Shown here: positions 55,150-63,936 of the stretch, in pieces
Numbering within the stretch: the stretch's first letter is position 1
Layout of the letters: every line of letters begins with the position of its first letter
NCBI GenBank assembly: GCA_020974905.1
Contig: CP087563.1
Location: forward strand, 6,014,001 to 6,078,000
Source of the DNA: Planctomycetes bacterium syqfu
GTDB lineage: Bacteria; Planctomycetota; Phycisphaerae; Phycisphaerales; Phycisphaeraceae
Direction of reading: 5' to 3'
Length of the DNA stretch: 64,000 bases
Position numbers and translations under genes: made by a program
The notes under the pieces: model-generated
The model's database searches: none
What the model was told of the DNA's origin: nothing
What the model saw: the letters and a program-made list of their open reading frames with translations, nothing else

Positions 55150-55179
55150 AAGCCGCCAGGTGAATATTTCTGGCGGCTT
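55150..55179. terminator. Bidirectional terminator between nap and nnrS
   Basis: AAGCCGCCAG and CTGGCGGCTT (55150-55159, 55170-55179) form a perfect 10-bp stem between converging genes. T-rich sequence follows on the minus-strand side. Confidence 0.8.
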
Positions 55180-55207
55180 ATTAATTGGTTGGGGACTGTG
55201 TTATGCG

Positions 55208-57031
55208 TTAATCATGTTCATGGTCATCACAATCCTGGCAATGTCCGCTGCAAGCATGAGTGTGTTCATGCGATTCATCTATCGTCATGGAGACGAGCCG
55301 TAATTCCATGAGCATCATGTCCAAGGGGACACGTTTGATGGCTGAGGCTTGGGCCAATGTGGTATGACGGGCAAGCGTCCGACGCAGGATGGGGTTGCGC
55401 AGCAGGTCGAAACCCAAAGCATCAAACACGCGTGCTGTGTTGGGGAACCATGCCAACACATCAGCTACCTTGTGATACGGTTGAATGAGTTGAGGCTTGG
55501 ATGCCTGTGTTGCTTCGTCCGACTGTTCATTGCGTTTACCTTGTCGCATCAAACCCAGCAGGTGACAACCCCACCAGGCAAGTCCGGAGAGTTCAAGTAG
55601 ACCACTGATGCCGACGAGAGCAAAAAACAGCGGATGCCAATCGGTGAGCGTTTGCAGACTCACGCGCAAGGTGCAGCCGAGGTTGACGAGGATGAAAGGT
55701 CCCCATAAAGCGGAGAGTGTTTTGTGATCAATGCCGTTAAGTGTGGGGACGGCTTTGGCAGCAACGCCCATGATCATCAGTGAAATAAAGCCCACCGTGA
55801 TCGCGTGACGGATACTGCCATAGTACGCATGACTGAACGGAATACCACTGACGATTTGATACACCGGCAGCATCAGCAACATTAGCATTGAGATAGCAAG
55901 CCATGCAAAAGCCATGCGAATGAACTTGCTGCTGCGATCTGCGACGGGTAACGGACGCCAGAGTTTCCATGCAATTGGAATGATCAGACTGCCCACGGTG
56001 AGCATCAACCACGGGACCAGCAAGAACGCTGCCCACACATGATTATGCGTGAAGCGATAAGTCAGGAACAAAACGACTTCGCCAATGATCGCCATGAGAA
56101 TCAACGTAAACGCGGTGACACATTTTTTCCGACCAATCTCCGGCAGGGCGAAAATGCCCGGCAGTAATCGCAAACTCACCCCCAGAATCATGCACACCGC
56201 TAACCCATGAATCTGCACATCACGTAATACTGCTTGGTACGTTGCGACATACCAAACCAATTCGTCACGCGTGGTTGCGGTCATGGTGTTGTATGTATGC
56301 CAAACACTCATCGCACCTTGGATGAGAAAGAAGGCTAGTGCTGCAAAGACGAAAAGCATGTAAGGCTCAAACGTCGCGTCACTGCGTTTAAAGGTCAGAA
56401 CCAATTGCCAGAGGAAGACAAACACTGCAGCGATTTCCAGGAAACCGCCGAACATGGCAGCGGTGAGTGCCCATGATTCAGTGTGAAACGTCATGCCCGT
56501 GGTACGGACGATGATGCCGATGAGCATGGCAATAAATGTTGTGACCGCCAGTTCGGGGATTGCCAATGTGGTATGCCAGAATCGTGGGAAGGCCTGGTAG
56601 GCAAAGCCCATGATAAACAGGCCGACCCAACCGAAAATCTGGGCATGACCGTGGGCGTTGACATCCAGCACGGACACCCCTGTAAACGATCCGGCAAAGC
56701 CGATCTGCCAAAGCAGCCATGCACCCCAGCCAGCTCCGACGGTGAGGATGACTGCGATACCTGCCAGGAAATAGCGACGGTAGATGCTGTCAGCGACACT
56801 GGGTTGATAGGCATCTTCGGCATCGGGTGTCGTGCCGAGAACAGCAATGATTTCACTGAGCAATCGGGATTCGGCCACGCCGTGCATGCGAGCAAAAAAG
56901 CCCAGCGACTCCTGCGGGCCGTGCTTGCCGCCACAACCATGCAGGCCGTAGCGGTCCAGGACCGGGCGGGTTTCGGGGTGTTGTTTGAGCAGGTCGGGGA
57001 CCATCATGTCCAGGGAAAGGGGGGCGAGCAT
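55208..57031 (-). CDS. nnrS: NnrS family heme-copper membrane protein with extra terminal domains
   Basis: A 607-residue protein with about twelve helices. NnrS proteins protect against nitrosative stress or support denitrification. The core (about residues 85-490) includes NAHGHAQIFGWVGLFIMGFAYQ, typical of the family. Residues 1-60 form a small helical domain (DLLKQHPETRPVLDRYGLHGCGG) like DUF1858/ScdA-N, and residues about 510-580 another DUF1858-like domain (KVADVLAWFPNTARVFDALG). The tail is rich in His, Cys and Asp and may bind metal. GGAG precedes the ATG at 57031. The Rrf2 regulator lies 35 bases upstream on the same strand. Confidence 0.85.
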   Translation of the reverse strand: MLAPLSLDMMVPDLLKQHPETRPVLDRYGLHGCGGKHGPQESLGFFARMHGVAESRLLSEIIAVLGTTPDAEDAYQPSVADSIYRRYFLAGIAVILTVGAGWGAWLLWQIGFAGSFTGVSVLDVNAHGHAQIFGWVGLFIMGFAYQAFPRFWHTTLAIPELAVTTFIAMLIGIIVRTTGMTFHTESWALTAAMFGGFLEIAAVFVFLWQLVLTFKRSDATFEPYMLFVFAALAFFLIQGAMSVWHTYNTMTATTRDELVWYVATYQAVLRDVQIHGLAVCMILGVSLRLLPGIFALPEIGRKKCVTAFTLILMAIIGEVVLFLTYRFTHNHVWAAFLLVPWLMLTVGSLIIPIAWKLWRPLPVADRSSKFIRMAFAWLAISMLMLLMLPVYQIVSGIPFSHAYYGSIRHAITVGFISLMIMGVAAKAVPTLNGIDHKTLSALWGPFILVNLGCTLRVSLQTLTDWHPLFFALVGISGLLELSGLAWWGCHLLGLMRQGKRNEQSDEATQASKPQLIQPYHKVADVLAWFPNTARVFDALGFDLLRNPILRRTLARHTTLAQASAIKRVPLDMMLMELRLVSMTIDESHEHTHACSGHCQDCDDHEHD

Positions 57032-57066
57032 GAGGAGGCTCCTTGAACAAATTGGGGTTGTAGTGA

Positions 57067-57513
57067 TCAGGCTTTCTTGCCACCGACAGTGACTTCGCAC
57101 AGTGGCTTGATCTTGCTGTTGGAGTTAACAAGGTCAGAGAGCATGGTTGTTGCGAAAGCTTCTTCCATGTCGGCCATGGCATCATCGAGCTTGCGATGCA
57201 ACGGGCAGAGTTTCTTGCCATGCGATTTGAGATTCAACGGGCAGGTATGTATCCGCTGCACCGGGTCGACCGCATTGATGATGTCCAGGACGGTCAGTTC
57301 ATCGGGGTTGTGTGTCAGCAGAAACCCGCCACCCAGGCCGCGTTGTGATTTTACCAATCCAGCGCGACCCAACGCCTGCATCACCTTGGACAGATAACCG
57401 GCCGGGACCTTGGTCACCTGGGCAATCTCCTGCGTGGTATGCGGTGTTTGGGGTGTGTCGGCTAACCACACGGCAGCACGCAGGGCGTATTCGGCAGTCT
57501 GGGATAGAAGCAT
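57067..57513 (-). CDS. Rrf2 family regulator, NsrR/IscR-like
   Basis: A 148-residue Fe-S-type repressor likely sensing NO. The winged helix is TTQEIAQVTKVPAGYLSKVM with the wing RGLGGGFLL. In the cluster loop Cys91 and Cys103 are kept and His106 follows, but the middle ligand (Cys98 in IscR, Cys99 in NsrR) is Ser97. The cluster may be coordinated differently or the protein may act as apo-form. GAGG precedes the ATG at 57513. Genes around it (nnrS, NO reductase, Ric) make NO-responsive control the best inference. Confidence 0.85.
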   Translation of the reverse strand: MLLSQTAEYALRAAVWLADTPQTPHTTQEIAQVTKVPAGYLSKVMQALGRAGLVKSQRGLGGGFLLTHNPDELTVLDIINAVDPVQRIHTCPLNLKSHGKKLCPLHRKLDDAMADMEEAFATTMLSDLVNSNSKIKPLCEVTVGGKKA

Positions 57514-57545
57514 GTTGAACCTCGTTTTCATTTTTTCATCCAAAT

Positions 57546-57577
57546 TGGATATCTGGATGTTGACATCCATTATATCC
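57546..57577. promoter_or_regulatory. Operator candidate A of the Rrf2 regulator
   Basis: TGGATG-TTGA-CATCCA (57554-57569) is an exact inverted repeat nested in GGATAT...ATATCC (outer ends 57547 and 57577). It lies 33 bases upstream of the regulator ATG. Confidence 0.6.
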
Positions 57578-57605
57578 CTGCCTAGGATGGGGTCAAGTGG
57601 ATTTA

Positions 57606-57621
57606 TGGATATAAATATCCA
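57606..57621. promoter_or_regulatory. Operator candidate B: perfect palindrome TGGATAT-AA-ATATCCA
   Basis: A perfect 7-2-7 palindrome 26 bases before the NO reductase ATG. With site A it brackets the divergent promoters of the Rrf2 gene and norB/norZ. A related half lies at 50340 in the nap promoter. Confidence 0.65.
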
Positions 57622-57646
57622 ATTTAGAAAATTCAGGAGATACCTC

Positions 57647-59986
57647 ATGCGTTATTTGAAACTCTGGGCATTATTGGCCGTGGTGATTCTCGGCTCGTTT
57701 GCTGTGCTGGGATACTACGGTGTGAAGATTTATCGCGAAGCGCCGCCCATTCCTCGACAAGTGGTGACAACCGATGGGGCGGTCATCTTCAACGAGCAGG
57801 ACATCCAGGATGGCAAGAACGTCTGGCAGTCCATCGGCGGCCAGGAAGTCGGTTCCATCTGGGGACACGGTGCCTACGTCGCGCCGGACTGGAACGGCGA
57901 CTGGCTGCACCGCGAGTGCCTGTTCCTGCTCGACCGCTGGTCCCGGGCTGAGTTTGGCAAACCCTATGACCAGGCCAGTGAAGCTCAGCAAGCTTCACTC
58001 AAGCCGCGACTCAAAAATGAACTGAGCACCAACACCTACAATCCCGACACCGGTGAACTGGTAATCTCTCAAGACCGGGCAGCAGCGTACCACGCGTTGT
58101 CTGACTACTATGCTGCACTCTTTGGTGATGCCAAAGTCTTCCCCGAGCATGTGCAGTTTCTGGCAGATGCCAACATGACCCCGGTGCAGTTGCGTGACGC
58201 CTATGCCATTGCCACCAACACCATCAAGCATGACGATCGGCAAGCACAGATGAATGCGTTTTTCTTCTGGTCCACTTGGGCAACGGCTGCACATCGCCCT
58301 GACAGTGAAATCTCCTACACCCAGGATTGGCCTGCTGAACCGCTCATCGATCACAAGCCCACAGCCTCGATCATCATGTGGTCGATGGTCAGTGTCGTGC
58401 TCTTGCTTGCAGGTGTTGGCGCTTTGTCATGGTTCTATGCAGTGCAGGAACACAAGGAAGAAGACGAGCCGGAATACCCCGGCACCGATCCCTTGCTTGC
58501 CATGCATCTCACGCCATCCATGAAAGCGACACTCAAATATTTCTGGACGGTGGTCGCATTGATCCTCGTGCAGGTCGGGCTCGGTGCAGTGACCGCGCAT
58601 TATGGCGTCGAAGGCGAAGGCTTTTACGGATTTCCTTTGGCCGAGTATCTGCCGTACTCGGTGACGCGCACCTGGCATACCCAACTTGGCATCTTCTGGA
58701 TTGCCACGGCATGGCTTGCCACCGGACTCTTCATCGCGCCTGCTGTGTCGGGTTATGAACCCAAGTTCCAGCGAGCTGGCGTGAACTTTCTCTACGTCTG
58801 CCTGCTGATCATCGTCGTCGGTTCCTGCTTCGGCACATGGTACGGCACGCGTCAGCAAATGGGCCACGACATGAATTTCTGGTTTGGGCATCAGGGGTAT
58901 GAATATGTCGACCTTGGCCGCTTCTGGCAACTGTTCCTCTTTGTCGGACTCTTCCTATGGTTAGGTTTGATGACCCGCGCGATCTGGCCGGCCTTCAAAA
59001 AGCCTGGTGAAAACAGGCATTTACTTGGACTGTTCCTGCTTTCGTCGCTTGCCATTGCCATGTTTTACGGCGCTGGATTGATGTGGGGTAAGCACACGCA
59101 CCTTGCCATGGCAGAGTACTGGCGCTGGTGGGTGGTGCACCTGTGGGTCGAAGGTTTCTTTGAAGTCTTTGCCACCGTGGTCATCGGTTTCCTGTTCACC
59201 CGCATGGGGTTGATCAAGACGGCCACCGCGACGGCATCGGTGCTCTTTGCAACCTCCATTTTCCTGGCAGGCGGAATCATCGGCACGTTCCATCATCTGT
59301 ATTTCTCCGGCACACCGACCGCGGTCCTTGCATTGGGCTCGGTATTCAGCGCCCTGGAAATCGTGCCCCTGACACTCATCGGTTTTGAAGCTTACGAAAA
59401 CCTGTCACTGTCCCGCGCCAAGCCGTGGGTCAAGGCATACCGTTGGCCGATCTACTTTTTCGTCTGCGTGGCTTTTTGGAACCTGGTGGGGGCAGGCGTG
59501 TTTGGTTTCCTGATCAACCCTCCGGTAGCGCTGTATTACATGCAGGGCATGAATACCACTCCTGTCCACGGACACACCGCGCTCTTTGGTGTCTATGGCA
59601 TGCTCGGGATCGGCCTGACGCTCTTCTGTCTCAAGGGGTTGACCATGGACAAACCCTGGCGCACCGGCAGTCTCAGTGTCGCGTTCTGGTCACTGAACAT
59701 CGGCCTGATCCTCATGGTCGTCCTCTCACTCCTGCCCGTCGGTCTCATGCAGGCCTGGGCATGCGTGGACAAAGGCATGTGGTATGCCCGTAGCGCTGAG
59801 TTCCTGCAGACGGACCTGATGGAAAATCTCCGATGGTTGCGCGTGATCGGCGACGTGGTCTTCTCCATCGGTGTTGCAGCTTTGGGCTGGTTTGTCCTGG
59901 GCCTGATCACCGGCTGGTCCATCCAAAAGCCTGCAAAAGAAGGTGTTTTAGACGCCAATACAGGTGTCGCACTCAACACGCATTAA
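57647..59986 (+). CDS. norZ: Quinol-dependent nitric oxide reductase (single subunit)
   Basis: A 779-residue integral membrane enzyme reducing two NO to N2O with electrons from quinol. It has an N-terminal helix (LWALLAVVILGSFAVLGYYG) and a periplasmic region (IGGQEVGSIWGHGAYVAPDW) fused to the 12-helix NorB core. Core landmarks are TRTWHTQLGIFWIATAWLATG, YWRWWVVHLWVEGFFEVFAT with a conserved Glu, and VHGHTALFGVYG with heme or iron-binding His. No NorC gene is present, matching the qNOR type. AGGAG lies seven bases before the ATG. Transcription starts within a palindrome-rich region next to the Rrf2 gene. Confidence 0.93.
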   Translation: MRYLKLWALLAVVILGSFAVLGYYGVKIYREAPPIPRQVVTTDGAVIFNEQDIQDGKNVWQSIGGQEVGSIWGHGAYVAPDWNGDWLHRECLFLLDRWSRAEFGKPYDQASEAQQASLKPRLKNELSTNTYNPDTGELVISQDRAAAYHALSDYYAALFGDAKVFPEHVQFLADANMTPVQLRDAYAIATNTIKHDDRQAQMNAFFFWSTWATAAHRPDSEISYTQDWPAEPLIDHKPTASIIMWSMVSVVLLLAGVGALSWFYAVQEHKEEDEPEYPGTDPLLAMHLTPSMKATLKYFWTVVALILVQVGLGAVTAHYGVEGEGFYGFPLAEYLPYSVTRTWHTQLGIFWIATAWLATGLFIAPAVSGYEPKFQRAGVNFLYVCLLIIVVGSCFGTWYGTRQQMGHDMNFWFGHQGYEYVDLGRFWQLFLFVGLFLWLGLMTRAIWPAFKKPGENRHLLGLFLLSSLAIAMFYGAGLMWGKHTHLAMAEYWRWWVVHLWVEGFFEVFATVVIGFLFTRMGLIKTATATASVLFATSIFLAGGIIGTFHHLYFSGTPTAVLALGSVFSALEIVPLTLIGFEAYENLSLSRAKPWVKAYRWPIYFFVCVAFWNLVGAGVFGFLINPPVALYYMQGMNTTPVHGHTALFGVYGMLGIGLTLFCLKGLTMDKPWRTGSLSVAFWSLNIGLILMVVLSLLPVGLMQAWACVDKGMWYARSAEFLQTDLMENLRWLRVIGDVVFSIGVAALGWFVLGLITGWSIQKPAKEGVLDANTGVALNTH

Positions 59987-60064
59987 CCCAATATCACAAC
60001 CTTCAAGCCGCCAGATGAGTCCCTTGCAAAGGGGAACGAATCTGACGGGAAAAAGGAATCAACC

Positions 60065-60670
60065 ATGACGATTTCCATCGGACAAACTCCCGACTCCGGC
60101 TTTGACCAACCACTGAAACTACTCAGTGATTGTCATCGCCGAATTGAAAAATTTCTCGACATCCTGATTCGCGTCGTCCACGATTGCCCCGGGCAAAAGC
60201 TCAATGAGGAATACCGCACCGCGCTGACTGCTGCACTGAAGTATTTCCGTAATGCAGCGCCTTGGCACACGCGTGACGAGGAGGATTCACTTTTCCCACG
60301 CATGCGTGAGCTTGAAGACCAACGTGTCGTCGATGCCATGGCACAGATTGATCAACTTCAAGACGATCACGTCCATGCTGAAAAACTGCATGCTCAAGTT
60401 GAAACCTTCGGCCAGCATTGGTTATCTCACGATCAACTACCTCAACAGGACGTCAAGCAGCTTGGCCAGTTGTTAAGTGAACTGCGCGAAAAATACCGTC
60501 GTCACATCCGTGAGGAAGACGAAGTGATTTTCCCGCTGGCAGGACAGGTACTCAACGATCGACAGCTTGAGGAAATCGGCCTGGAAATGGCTCAGCGTCG
60601 TGGCATTGATCCTGACAATTACCAACCGCGATGCAAGCATGCCAAGGCCAATCAAACACAAAATCAATAA
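60065..60670 (+). CDS. Hemerythrin-like domain protein
   Basis: A 201-residue cytoplasmic protein with a hemerythrin/HHE four-helix bundle. Candidate di-iron ligands lie in LLSDCHRRIEKFLDIL, APWHTRDEEDSLFPRM, DDHVHAEKL and RRHIREEDEVIFPLA (H-x-x-x-E/D patterns). It may bind O2 or NO or store iron. AAAGGAATCAACC precedes the ATG. It lies between the NO reductase and ric genes on the same strand, 78 and 39 bases apart, suggesting a single nitrosative-stress operon. Confidence 0.85.
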   Translation: MTISIGQTPDSGFDQPLKLLSDCHRRIEKFLDILIRVVHDCPGQKLNEEYRTALTAALKYFRNAAPWHTRDEEDSLFPRMRELEDQRVVDAMAQIDQLQDDHVHAEKLHAQVETFGQHWLSHDQLPQQDVKQLGQLLSELREKYRRHIREEDEVIFPLAGQVLNDRQLEEIGLEMAQRRGIDPDNYQPRCKHAKANQTQNQ

Positions 60671-60709
60671 CTTCCATTTTCAAACCAAACTTTAAACAGG
60701 AGACATCAC

Positions 60710-61429
60710 ATGACCGCTATCACCACATGGACCACCGTCGGAGAACTCGTTGCGGATCGTCCTTCACGCTCACGCGTCTTTCAGAAACTGGGCATCGATT
60801 TTTGCTGCGGGGGCAAGCGTCCTCTGGAAGACGTCTGTCGTGAAAAAAATCTTGATGCGCAAATGATCCTCGATGTCATGCTCAATAGCGAAGCATCTAA
60901 TAGTCATGACGGTACAGTGAATCCAGTAGCCATGTCGCTGACTGAACTCTGCGATCACATTGAACAGACACACCATGCTTATCTGCGCGAGGAGTTACCG
61001 CGCCTGGGCCACATGGCCTACCGCGTCGCCAATGCTCACGGGCAGAATCACACATGGACAATCGCGTTGAACAACACTTTTGTGAATTTTGCTGAGGAAC
61101 TGTCCAGTCACATGCAAAAGGAAGAACAGATTCTCTTCCCCGTGATCCGACGACTTGAAGCGGGGGAGCCCAATGCATTTGGACATTGCGGTGGTTCAGT
61201 GAGTAATCCCATCGCGGTCATGGAAGCTGAGCATGACCATGCTGGCAATGCTCTGGAGCAATTCCGTTCGTTGAGCAGTGACTACACCGCGCCAGAGGGG
61301 GCGTGCAATACCTTCCGTGCTTTGCTTGACGGTTTGCGTGAACTGGAAGCAGACATGCATCAGCACGTGCACAAGGAAAACAACATCCTCTTTCCCAAGG
61401 CCATTGCTTTGGAAAGTTCGCCTAAGTGA
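60710..61429 (+). CDS. ric: Iron-sulfur cluster repair di-iron protein (Ric/ScdA/YtfE)
   Basis: A 239-residue protein that repairs Fe-S clusters damaged by NO. The N-terminal ScdA domain is TVGELVADRPSRSRVFQKLG then IDFCCGG (Cys32, Cys33). The C-terminal hemerythrin domain has His/Glu ligands in THHAYLREELPRL, SSHMQKEEQILFPVI, EAEHDHAGNAL and HQHVHKENNILFP. Length matches E. coli YtfE (220) and ScdA (224). AGGAG precedes the ATG by nine bases. It is part of the run norZ-hemerythrin-ric-cupin. Confidence 0.95.
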   Translation: MTAITTWTTVGELVADRPSRSRVFQKLGIDFCCGGKRPLEDVCREKNLDAQMILDVMLNSEASNSHDGTVNPVAMSLTELCDHIEQTHHAYLREELPRLGHMAYRVANAHGQNHTWTIALNNTFVNFAEELSSHMQKEEQILFPVIRRLEAGEPNAFGHCGGSVSNPIAVMEAEHDHAGNALEQFRSLSSDYTAPEGACNTFRALLDGLRELEADMHQHVHKENNILFPKAIALESSPK

Positions 61430-61476
61430 ATCGTGTTTTATCATTTTTTGAATCTCAGTATTTTGGAGATAGAACC

Positions 61477-61842
61477 ATGCAATTAATCAATAGCCCCATT
61501 GTGATTGAAGACCTGCTCAAGCGGGTCGAACTGCCCAAAGATGGCACGTTAAGTGTCACCCTCGAACAAAGTCCACACATGAAGGTGGTGCTCTTCGGAT
61601 TTGCCCAAGGTCAGGAACTTTCCGAACACACCGCATCGGTCCCTGCGATCATGCAACAATTATCCGGCGAAGCCCATTGGCAGGTAGGCGACAAATCCAT
61701 TGATGCCAAGTCCGGCACATGGGTCTCCATGCCTGCGAAGATGCCTCACGCCATCACCGCAACAACACCATGCGTGATGCTGTTGATCATGCTTAAAGCA
61801 GCCAAAGATGAAAACGTAGAGTGTTCCTGCAATTCTCATTGA
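61477..61842 (+). CDS. Cupin-domain protein
   Basis: A 121-residue single cupin barrel. Motif 1 is GFAQGQELSEHTASVPAIMQ and motif 2 is GTWVSMPAKMPHAITA; only two histidines are placed for metal binding, fewer than in canonical dioxygenase cupins. The C-terminus carries a CSC pair (VECSCNSH). GGAG lies about nine bases before the ATG at 61477, a better start than 61426. It is the last gene of the nitrosative-stress run; role unknown, perhaps a sensor or small-molecule binder. Confidence 0.8.
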   Translation: MQLINSPIVIEDLLKRVELPKDGTLSVTLEQSPHMKVVLFGFAQGQELSEHTASVPAIMQQLSGEAHWQVGDKSIDAKSGTWVSMPAKMPHAITATTPCVMLLIMLKAAKDENVECSCNSH

Positions 61843-61936
61843 CATGCATTTTATGATTGGAAGCACCAGTCTGAAAATATCCTTCGATCGATTAAGTTTT
61901 TTTAGAGAAATGGGTTATGGCGGTATGTCGCGACTT

Positions 61937-61994
61937 GAACCAAGTTTGTTCTTATTGGTTCTTGACTCATGATGGTTTCATGTCAACAATGAAA
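61937..61994. promoter_or_regulatory. Two inverted repeats upstream of the GntR-type regulator
   Basis: GAACCAA-N11-TTGGTTC (61937-61961) and TTTCAT-N7-ATGAAA (61976-61994) are both exact. They precede the ATG at 61999 directly, so either could be the regulator's own operator. Confidence 0.5.
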
Positions 61995-61998
61995 CAAT

Positions 61999-63075
61999 AT
62001 GCCAAAATGGTCTAAAAATAAAACTCGAGTAAGCCAAGTGGCCCAATTATTGGAAAAGCGGTTGCATCACGGGGATTATTTGCTGAAAGAGATACCCGCT
62101 GAGCGTGAGTTAGCCAAGCAGGTGGGTGTCAGTCGGGAGACAGTTCGCAAAGCCGTTTCAGGTCTGATTGAGCGGGGACTGCTACGTCGTGAAGCCAATG
62201 GCCGAATTCTTGTTCAGGAATCCAAAGAAGATGTCAGGCAAGTACGTCAGATTGCATTTTTGAGTAACTCATTTCCGAGCCCATATGTGGTACGTTGGCA
62301 ACGTGCTATTCAGAAACTTACTCAGCAGCGCGGTTGGGTATGTCGTCATATCTCATTTGCCCATGAACATGATCCGTTGATTGATCAAACTATTAATAGT
62401 TTTGATGGGACTTTCATGATGCCCGGCGGTCAACTCGACACCAGCGTTGTTCGTTCACTCAAACAGTCCAAGCGTCCACTGGTCATGTTGGATAGCGATT
62501 TTTCCAAAGATGAGATTGTCAGTTTGTGGCTATCACCACCCTTGTTTATCAACAGGCTCTTTGATCATTTGCATGAGTTAGGTCATCGAAAGGTTGCCTG
62601 CTTAAACACACAGGGAATGAGCCCGGTCATCGAAACATGGATCGGGCAATGGGAACAATGGAAAAGGATCAACCGTTGTGAAGGCCAACTCATCAACGAT
62701 CCGGTTGCAGCATATGACATGCCTGAAGACTATGCCTATGAACTTGTCCATCGAATGATCAAAACAGGTCAATTGGACTGCTCTGCCATATTTTGTACGA
62801 CCGGTGTGTCTGCGATTGCAGCCATACATGCTATTGCTGAATGCGGACTGGTTGTCGGGAAGGATATATCCGTTTGTGCTGCGTCCAGTCATGCAGGATT
62901 GGCTCGCTACATCAATCCGTCTTTGACATGCATGATGGATGTCAAAGCGGATAAGTATCTCGATGTTTGCCTGGATTGGATCGAACAGGATGGCACCGAT
63001 TGGTGTGGCTCTTACCTGCTTGAACCACATGAACCCAATCTATTCATTGGGCAGTCTGTTGGCTCTGTGGTTTGA
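61999..63075 (+). CDS. GntR-type regulator with LacI-like sensor domain
   Basis: A 358-residue hybrid regulator. The N-terminal GntR winged helix is YLLKEIPAERELAKQVGVSR then ETVRKAVSGLIERGLLRREANGR (residues about 28-73). From VRQIAFLSNSF on, it has a LacI/GalR-like sugar-binding fold (LFDHLHELGHRKVACLNTQG; VVGKDISVCAASSHAGLARY). This AraR/GntR-LacI architecture usually responds to a sugar. It has no clear ribosome site and inverted repeats crowd the start. A pseudopilin gene follows after 57 bases. Confidence 0.88.
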   Translation: MPKWSKNKTRVSQVAQLLEKRLHHGDYLLKEIPAERELAKQVGVSRETVRKAVSGLIERGLLRREANGRILVQESKEDVRQVRQIAFLSNSFPSPYVVRWQRAIQKLTQQRGWVCRHISFAHEHDPLIDQTINSFDGTFMMPGGQLDTSVVRSLKQSKRPLVMLDSDFSKDEIVSLWLSPPLFINRLFDHLHELGHRKVACLNTQGMSPVIETWIGQWEQWKRINRCEGQLINDPVAAYDMPEDYAYELVHRMIKTGQLDCSAIFCTTGVSAIAAIHAIAECGLVVGKDISVCAASSHAGLARYINPSLTCMMDVKADKYLDVCLDWIEQDGTDWCGSYLLEPHEPNLFIGQSVGSVV

Positions 63076-63132
63076 CCCGTTAATCCTTCGATTCTGAATC
63101 TCTTGACATTATGAATATTCAGGAGCAATACA

Positions 63133-63936
63133 ATGAAGCCCTCAAGACATGACGCATTCACGCTCATCGAATTACTGGTCGTCATTTCGATCATCGCTTT
63201 GTTGATTGCGATTCTCCTGCCATCGTTGGCAAGTGCGCGTAAGGCGGCCCGTAAGGCTATGTGTAGTTCCAACTTCAGACAGCTTGTCGTGCTTCAGACG
63301 GTGTATCACGAGGACAATGGCGAGTTCAGTTTTGCCTACTTACCCGGTGGATCGCCGCCTACGGGTTACAGTTCATTAACATCTCCGCCCAGTCTCTGGT
63401 GGCATAAGTTCTGGATGTATTATCTGGCTAAGGATCAACCGGGCTATAACCAACCTACCAGTAATGCTACGGTTTATACTGAGTTGACCAAGAATATCTT
63501 TCATTGCCCGGGTAATCCTGCATATGACCCCAGTGACCCGCAGCCAGGCTTATCAGCAACAGGTCGCAGTTGGATGTCCTACGGCATGAACTGGCATCTT
63601 GGTGCAGAAATCAAACACAAAAACTCCGCTGGATGGCGTGAAGGAGGCGGCAATCGCACCGACCGTATCGCCATCCCATCCGCCACATTGATGTTTATCG
63701 ATCTGGTGGGGCATCCCGTGATTCAGGAACGCTTGCCATTTTTTGACAACACCCCCAATAAGGTACGTGTCGATTACCCCCACCTTGGGGCTGCCAACGT
63801 AGGTTTCGTCGATGGGCATGTTGCATCACTGGATGAAACAACTGGCCGTGCTGCTGCCTATGTGTCCTATACCAAGAGTATCGTCAGTGAAAGTCCAAAG
63901 TTGATTGTCGAAAAACCCGCGACGCTTTCCTACTAA
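63133..63936 (+). CDS. Prepilin-type protein with H-X9-DG motif
   Basis: A 267-residue pseudopilin-like protein: [20 protein letters not shown] is the cleavage site and helix; YPHLGAANVGFVDGHVAS is the H-X9-DG motif. AGGAG precedes the ATG by about seven bases. It follows the GntR/LacI-type regulator on the same strand, repeating the regulator-pseudopilin pairing seen at 32017-33843 and 37199-39008. Downstream the window ends 64 bases later with no further ORF started. Confidence 0.92.
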   Translation: MKPSRHDAFTLIELLVVISIIALLIAILLPSLASARKAARKAMCSSNFRQLVVLQTVYHEDNGEFSFAYLPGGSPPTGYSSLTSPPSLWWHKFWMYYLAKDQPGYNQPTSNATVYTELTKNIFHCPGNPAYDPSDPQPGLSATGRSWMSYGMNWHLGAEIKHKNSAGWREGGGNRTDRIAIPSATLMFIDLVGHPVIQERLPFFDNTPNKVRVDYPHLGAANVGFVDGHVASLDETTGRAAAYVSYTKSIVSESPKLIVEKPATLSY

